DNA of 64,000 bases, taken from positions 29,530,001-29,594,000 of the forward strand of contig NC_135136.1 of assembly GCF_051014445.1 (NCBI RefSeq), given 5' to 3'. How positions within the stretch are numbered: position 1 is the first letter of the stretch; each line of letters opens with the position of its first letter. The DNA is from Colletes latitarsis (Eukaryota > Arthropoda > Insecta > Hymenoptera > Colletidae). A program made the translations under genes and the position numbers. The notes under the pieces are model-generated. The model made no database searches. It was given only the letters and a program-made list of their open reading frames with translations, and was not told the DNA's origin. Below are positions 59,562-64,000 of this stretch, piece after piece.

Positions 59562-62500
59562 TATTATTGTTTGAAACAATATATTGATATATCGACTCTG
59601 TTCGAGTGTAAGTATTTAATATTCATGATGAATTAATTTGCATTGCTTACAACAGAGGCATTTTCAAATTATGGAATAACTCGTTTTAGCTGTTAACAGG
59701 TTAATTCTGTTATCATTAATATTACACAGTACAGTATATTTAAATAATATAGGCTTTGATAAACAAGTTTCGAATCCCAGAAATTCAGAAAATTTTTAAA
59801 CACTATATAAATATATAATTAATCTATAACACAAAACTTTTTATCGTTCGATGTTATAATACAGTTTGAGGGAATGAAATCATCCCTTGAAAAAAATATA
59901 AATTTATCTTTTTCGTGGAATAAAAAGATTAGTGGCGAGGTAACCTTAAAATTGTACTTTTAGTAGGTGTAAAGAGAAGATGCAACTTTTGTTTACATTT
60001 TTTTTATATCTTTCATTGTTTTAGACGTATTTCGTAAGAAAGAAAAATTTACACTTTTTCAAAAACAGGTTTCATCCTCTTAAATCGTATTATGGTTCTA
60101 ACGGAAATGGGATTTGTTTTATGAATGAACTTTTATACTTGGATACACTGTTTCAAAATTTTCTGAATTTTGGGGTTCGTGAATCCAGTACGGTGCATAA
60201 CGAGAAAAAAGAGGTTCAGTAAAAAATGGATAAAATTTCTATCTAGATAAAGATTTTGTTGCTCGATAAAAATTTCTATATAAGAACTTTTAAAGAGAAA
60301 CATTTTAAATAACGAATTGTAGCGGTTGGCCGCATAAATAAAGGAAATATTTGGCGTGCAAACGATTTATGGTTCACGTGGCAGCGAAAGCTATTTTTGA
60401 AGAAATATTTTCCGTGTCAAGAAAGATTGTTTTAAGTAGTTTGCCCGTCGACAGTTTTGATAGCTAATTGAGCGCGTCATAAACCGTATAGGGACGATCG
60501 AGTCGATATTTTGTGTAAAATAAATAAGGAAGTCAGTTTTCTAGAAACACCGAAAAGAACAAACAATCAAAGGTCCTCTGTAATCGAGAACACCACAAAT
60601 AAATAAAAACTGTGATAAACAAATCTAACACGCAAGTTTAAATAATTTTTGGTGCGTTACTTATGCAATACAAATTACAATTTAAATTATATAATTAAAC
60701 TGGGTTTCACGTTTGACAAATAAACTGTTTAATGGAATAAATACACGGAATAAATTGTTGTAGGGAGATTTTACTTTTCATTTATTATTCAAATAAAATG
60801 CTGTCTATCTCAGGGTTTGATATACAATTAGCGAATATAACAAGGCAAATATCGTTAATGAGAACTGTAAGTAAACCAACGCGTATATATTTTGAGAGTA
60901 GATTCAGGTATATCGAACAGTTTATTGTCGAGTATTTATTAATATACGTTTATGTATTGGTTTCTACTATATGTATTTCGATATTCTGTTATTTCCATAT
61001 TTTTCAAATTCTACAAACGTTACAATTAAATCGCTCGAGTGTTCTAAATGCCGTACCATTGTCGAATTTAATGTATAAATAATAATGATGTGGACATAAT
61101 TGCAAGAATATGTTTGTTGTTGATATATATTCTAATATAAATACAATTATAGGAAAAACGTAAAGGTTGTTCCTGAAATGTGGGAGTGAGGAAAGGTCAT
61201 ATGATCGTAAATTCGCAAATGTCAAAGAAAATATTCATAGTACCACCTTCAAGAAAAATGTAATCTCGTCTATTATCTATTCAACACGAAGCTTTGTTTA
61301 TTCGAATAACTGTCATCTGAAATCTTCTTTTCGTATCGCTATTAATTTTTACGATATTCGCTCGGATAAAGAGAGGAATTGAATTGAACATAAGCCTTTT
61401 TGTTCAACCATAATTCAAATCGTAGATGAGTTTAAGAAATAAACAGAATCGCAACCTTTTTTGTTTATTACTACTTTCTAGGAGCAATGGGTTTTATTGA
61501 TTTATCATATAACGTAACAATTGTTATTTAACCACTTAACGCTTGGAGAGTATACTCTGGTGTATATGTATATACATCATTTGTTTGTTTTTTTTCTTTA
61601 ACTCGGGTTAAGTGGGGTTAATTTAAATATTATCAACACACAGGCAAAAGAATTATTAAGAACATTAACAACTTTATACTAAATTTGTATGATTTGTCCT
61701 ACCAACTTAAAAATATAAAAGTTGTAATTAGGCACTTGTTTTAAAGGAAAATTAAAGTTCTCATATCGACAAAATATAGATAGGTATTTAGAAAATGTAG
61801 TATATAATTTTTTTCTAAAATGAGATATTATAGTTAAATATACACCAACACTTGAATACTTGTTATTTCTCTTAGAAATAACAAGTTCAGAGTTGAGTTT
61901 AGATCAATGTTCAACAAAAGAATGGTATTTCTAGTCATAAATGATCATTAATAATAAATAATAATAAATGGTATGATGTTTTCGTTCCTTTTTTCAAGAT
62001 TTAAAAAACTTTATAAATATTTTGTTAGTATAAGAATTTCAAAATATTCACACATACTTTACTTATCTGAAAATGAATGGTCAGTTGGAATCAAAAGGGG
62101 GTATTTTCTAAATAGTTCTTTAAAACATACCATTTAATTCATACGTCTAATTAAATAGAGCGTTTTCATGGCCGAATTCTGTTTTTGTAGGAAAAATCTG
62201 TGTGGTTTTAAAGTTCAGGCTATATAGAATATGATGTAATAAACATAGAAATACCATACGATATAGAATTAATTCAACTTATGATCGTTGAATTTCATGT
62301 TTCTTTATGAACTTACTTGCGGTACATGAAGAAAAATAATTTTGACAAATGATACAGCTAATTCTGGTCCAAATTATTAAACATTTATTAGTTAAATTGA
62401 GATTTGTAAACAATCAGAAATAGATTAAGATTTCCCTCCTCCACCATTTACTTTGTAACACTCATATTGCTATAATAAACAACATTCACTAACAGTCAAA

Positions 62501-63199
62501 TAGTGAAAGTACACAATCACCAGGAAATATAAACAGAAAACATTAATGTACACATTTGGCAATCGAATTAATAAAGGTAATTATAAAGATAAAATTAGAA
62601 ATTCCTATGATAGCTTATCGCGACATATTTTTATCTCTTATATTATGTCGTTCATATTTTTGTGTATTATATTGTCTTAAGTAATCAATGTCGTTAATTT
62701 CTATACTGATTAAAAGGAATGACAAAATATAATAATAAATAGGCGATTGATGGAAAGACAGAATTACAGTTAACGCCTTTCCTGCTGTAAACCCAATGTA
62801 ATATTGAAATTGAAACGAACGAGAATCAATTAACGTGTTGCGACCTCCTTAATTGCACGCCGCTCTGTCCGTAATTATTTCCCAAATTGAATCGCGGAAC
62901 GATTCCACACTTTTCCGGTGTCCCCTTGGCTTCCAGACGTTGCTACGCGTTACGGGACGCGTGCACGTTAATTTACTATAGTAGACTATAAAACGATCCC
63001 CTTTAAGCCTTGGAATAATTGCAACGCGGAAAAACGTTCCTCGGTTTGAAATGCATGGTCTTTTCTTGATCGAAGTAAATTCGTTTATCTTATCGACGTA
63101 GGATCGTTTTTTTTTTTTATACGAGATCCATACTATCGACTTTCTATCGAACCAGTTTTACTCAATCTTTTTCAACTCGTGGCTTCACTTTCGAATTTT
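59562..63199. other. AT-rich intron-like gap
   Basis: There is no supported coding exon. The ORFs at 60798-61082 and 61004-61225 are chance frames. A GC-richer patch at about 62830-63080 without ORFs (ACGCGTTACGGGACGCGTGC) may be a conserved non-coding element. Confidence 0.45.
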
Positions 63200-63400
63200 A
63201 TTTATCTCTGCAAACTCCTCACAGTGCTAGACTTTACGATAGCATTTAACACGATTGATTACAATCTATAGATTGCTAAATTACGAAACTTCGGTATCAC
63301 ACAAATTGCTATAATGCCTCTTCAAACGTAGCATATCTCAAGGATCTATTCTTGGCCCTCTTTTATTTAACATTCTTCGTGGTCCAAATGAAGTATTACA
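63200..63400 (+). pseudogene. Non-LTR retrotransposon reverse transcriptase fragment (decayed)
   Basis: The frames read LDFTIAFNTIDYN, then IAKLRNFGI, and after a frame change GSILGPLLFNI. These are the RT blocks LDFSKAFDTIDH ... LKKLRxxGI ... SGVPQGSILGPLLFNI of CR1/jockey-type LINEs, with stops between. Only about 60 codons remain and the catalytic YADD region is absent. Confidence 0.75.
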
Positions 63401-64000
63401 AATTATTGACAGAAGCCAACTTCATTTTTTTATTAAACGGTTCAGGGGTGTTAATTTCTTCATGCGCAACAAATTCTTTTGAAGCGACTGCTACGAGGAA
63501 AAAGGGGAATCCCCTAGATTTTTTTATATGGATAGTGGTGTAATCGATTTTTTATTTACTTACATTCTGGGCGAGGTGAACTCCCTGACTCACGTGACCA
63601 AAAACATTTATGGATTAAGTATTTTTGTTTGCAGTTTATTACTTTAAAGTTGTGTTTAATAATTGTTATACGTATCTTAAGTTTGAGCCTTTATATAGAT
63701 AGAATTAACTCTTCTCTATGCTATCATAATAGTTTTACAAATGTAGTAATTCCTTATTTTAAGAATACGATATTCGAATAATAATATTGAAATAGTTGTA
63801 AGGGAAGGGTAAGGTTAACACAAAGTAAAACTAACGTAAGGAACGCGTAAAACCTTTACATAATAAAATATTTGAGTAATTAATTATTGGAATAGTCTCA
63901 ATTTCAGTCGGTCTCACGTATTATTATAGATTCGTGTCTTTTTTTATATCGATTCGACTAATCTATCGTTCGACAGAAAGTCGATAATATGTGTCTACCA
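63401..64000. other. Right-edge gap
   Basis: There is no recognised feature. It is presumably still lipase intron, or flanking sequence of the LINE relic. Confidence 0.45.

Noticed and set aside
60798..61082. 94-codon hydrophobic ORF, considered as a DAGL membrane exon
   Set aside because: It does not match the DAGL second-exon region (no MRG-type block) and lacks an acceptor in the needed phase.
1..64000. tRNA and rRNA genes
   Set aside because: I looked for typical tRNA boxes and rRNA blocks and found none that I could support by eye; a tRNAscan-SE run would settle it.

Overview
This window looks like nuclear DNA of an insect, most likely a hymenopteran (bee, wasp or ant). It is AT-rich overall, with sharp CpG-rich islets at promoters. 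It has short GT-AG introns, insect-type gene families and abundant terminal-inverted-repeat DNA elements. No bacterial or organellar features are present. Species cannot be decided from the sequence alone.

Left half (1-26 kb) is gene-dense. Seven spliced exons of a fatty acyl-CoA reductase (minus strand, C-terminus off the left edge) come first. Next is a complete WASH-complex subunit 2 (FAM21/WASHC2) gene on the minus strand (5113-16119, 13 exons, 1625 codons). A 3.8-kb intron of WASHC2 carries, on the opposite strand, a small three-exon gene for a secreted eight-cysteine SVWC peptide. RYBP/YAF2 (plus, Polycomb adaptor), PWP1 (minus, 11 exons, nucleolar WD40 protein) and GDP-L-fucose synthase (plus, 6 exons) follow. 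In these genes the reading frame closes across every splice junction I assigned.

Right half (26-64 kb) is gene-poor. The supported coding pieces are two first exons, at 45345 and 52580, of a diacylglycerol lipase (DAGL-alpha/inaE). They have the same length (95 bp) and the same phase. The rest of that gene must lie beyond 64000, so the right half is mostly its 5' region and a long first intron. CpG-rich islets at about 36.1, 40.9, 45.1, 52.4 and 56.4 kb are candidate promoters or non-coding first exons.

Mobile DNA explains much of the rest. Nine copies of one palindromic family (ends CAGGGTGTTCGGCCA, TA target site) are spread over the window in short (~370-490 bp) and long (~1.1-1.3 kb) forms. 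The long forms carry internal tandem units of about 140 bp and no coding capacity. There is also a decayed Tc1-like element with ~140-bp inverted repeats, a decayed mariner-like transposase whose end shares 11 bp with the palindromic family, and a TTAA-flanked piggyBac-type MITE. Smaller relics are a Pif1/Helitron-type helicase fragment and a non-LTR reverse transcriptase fragment. No tRNA, rRNA or CRISPR array was recognised.
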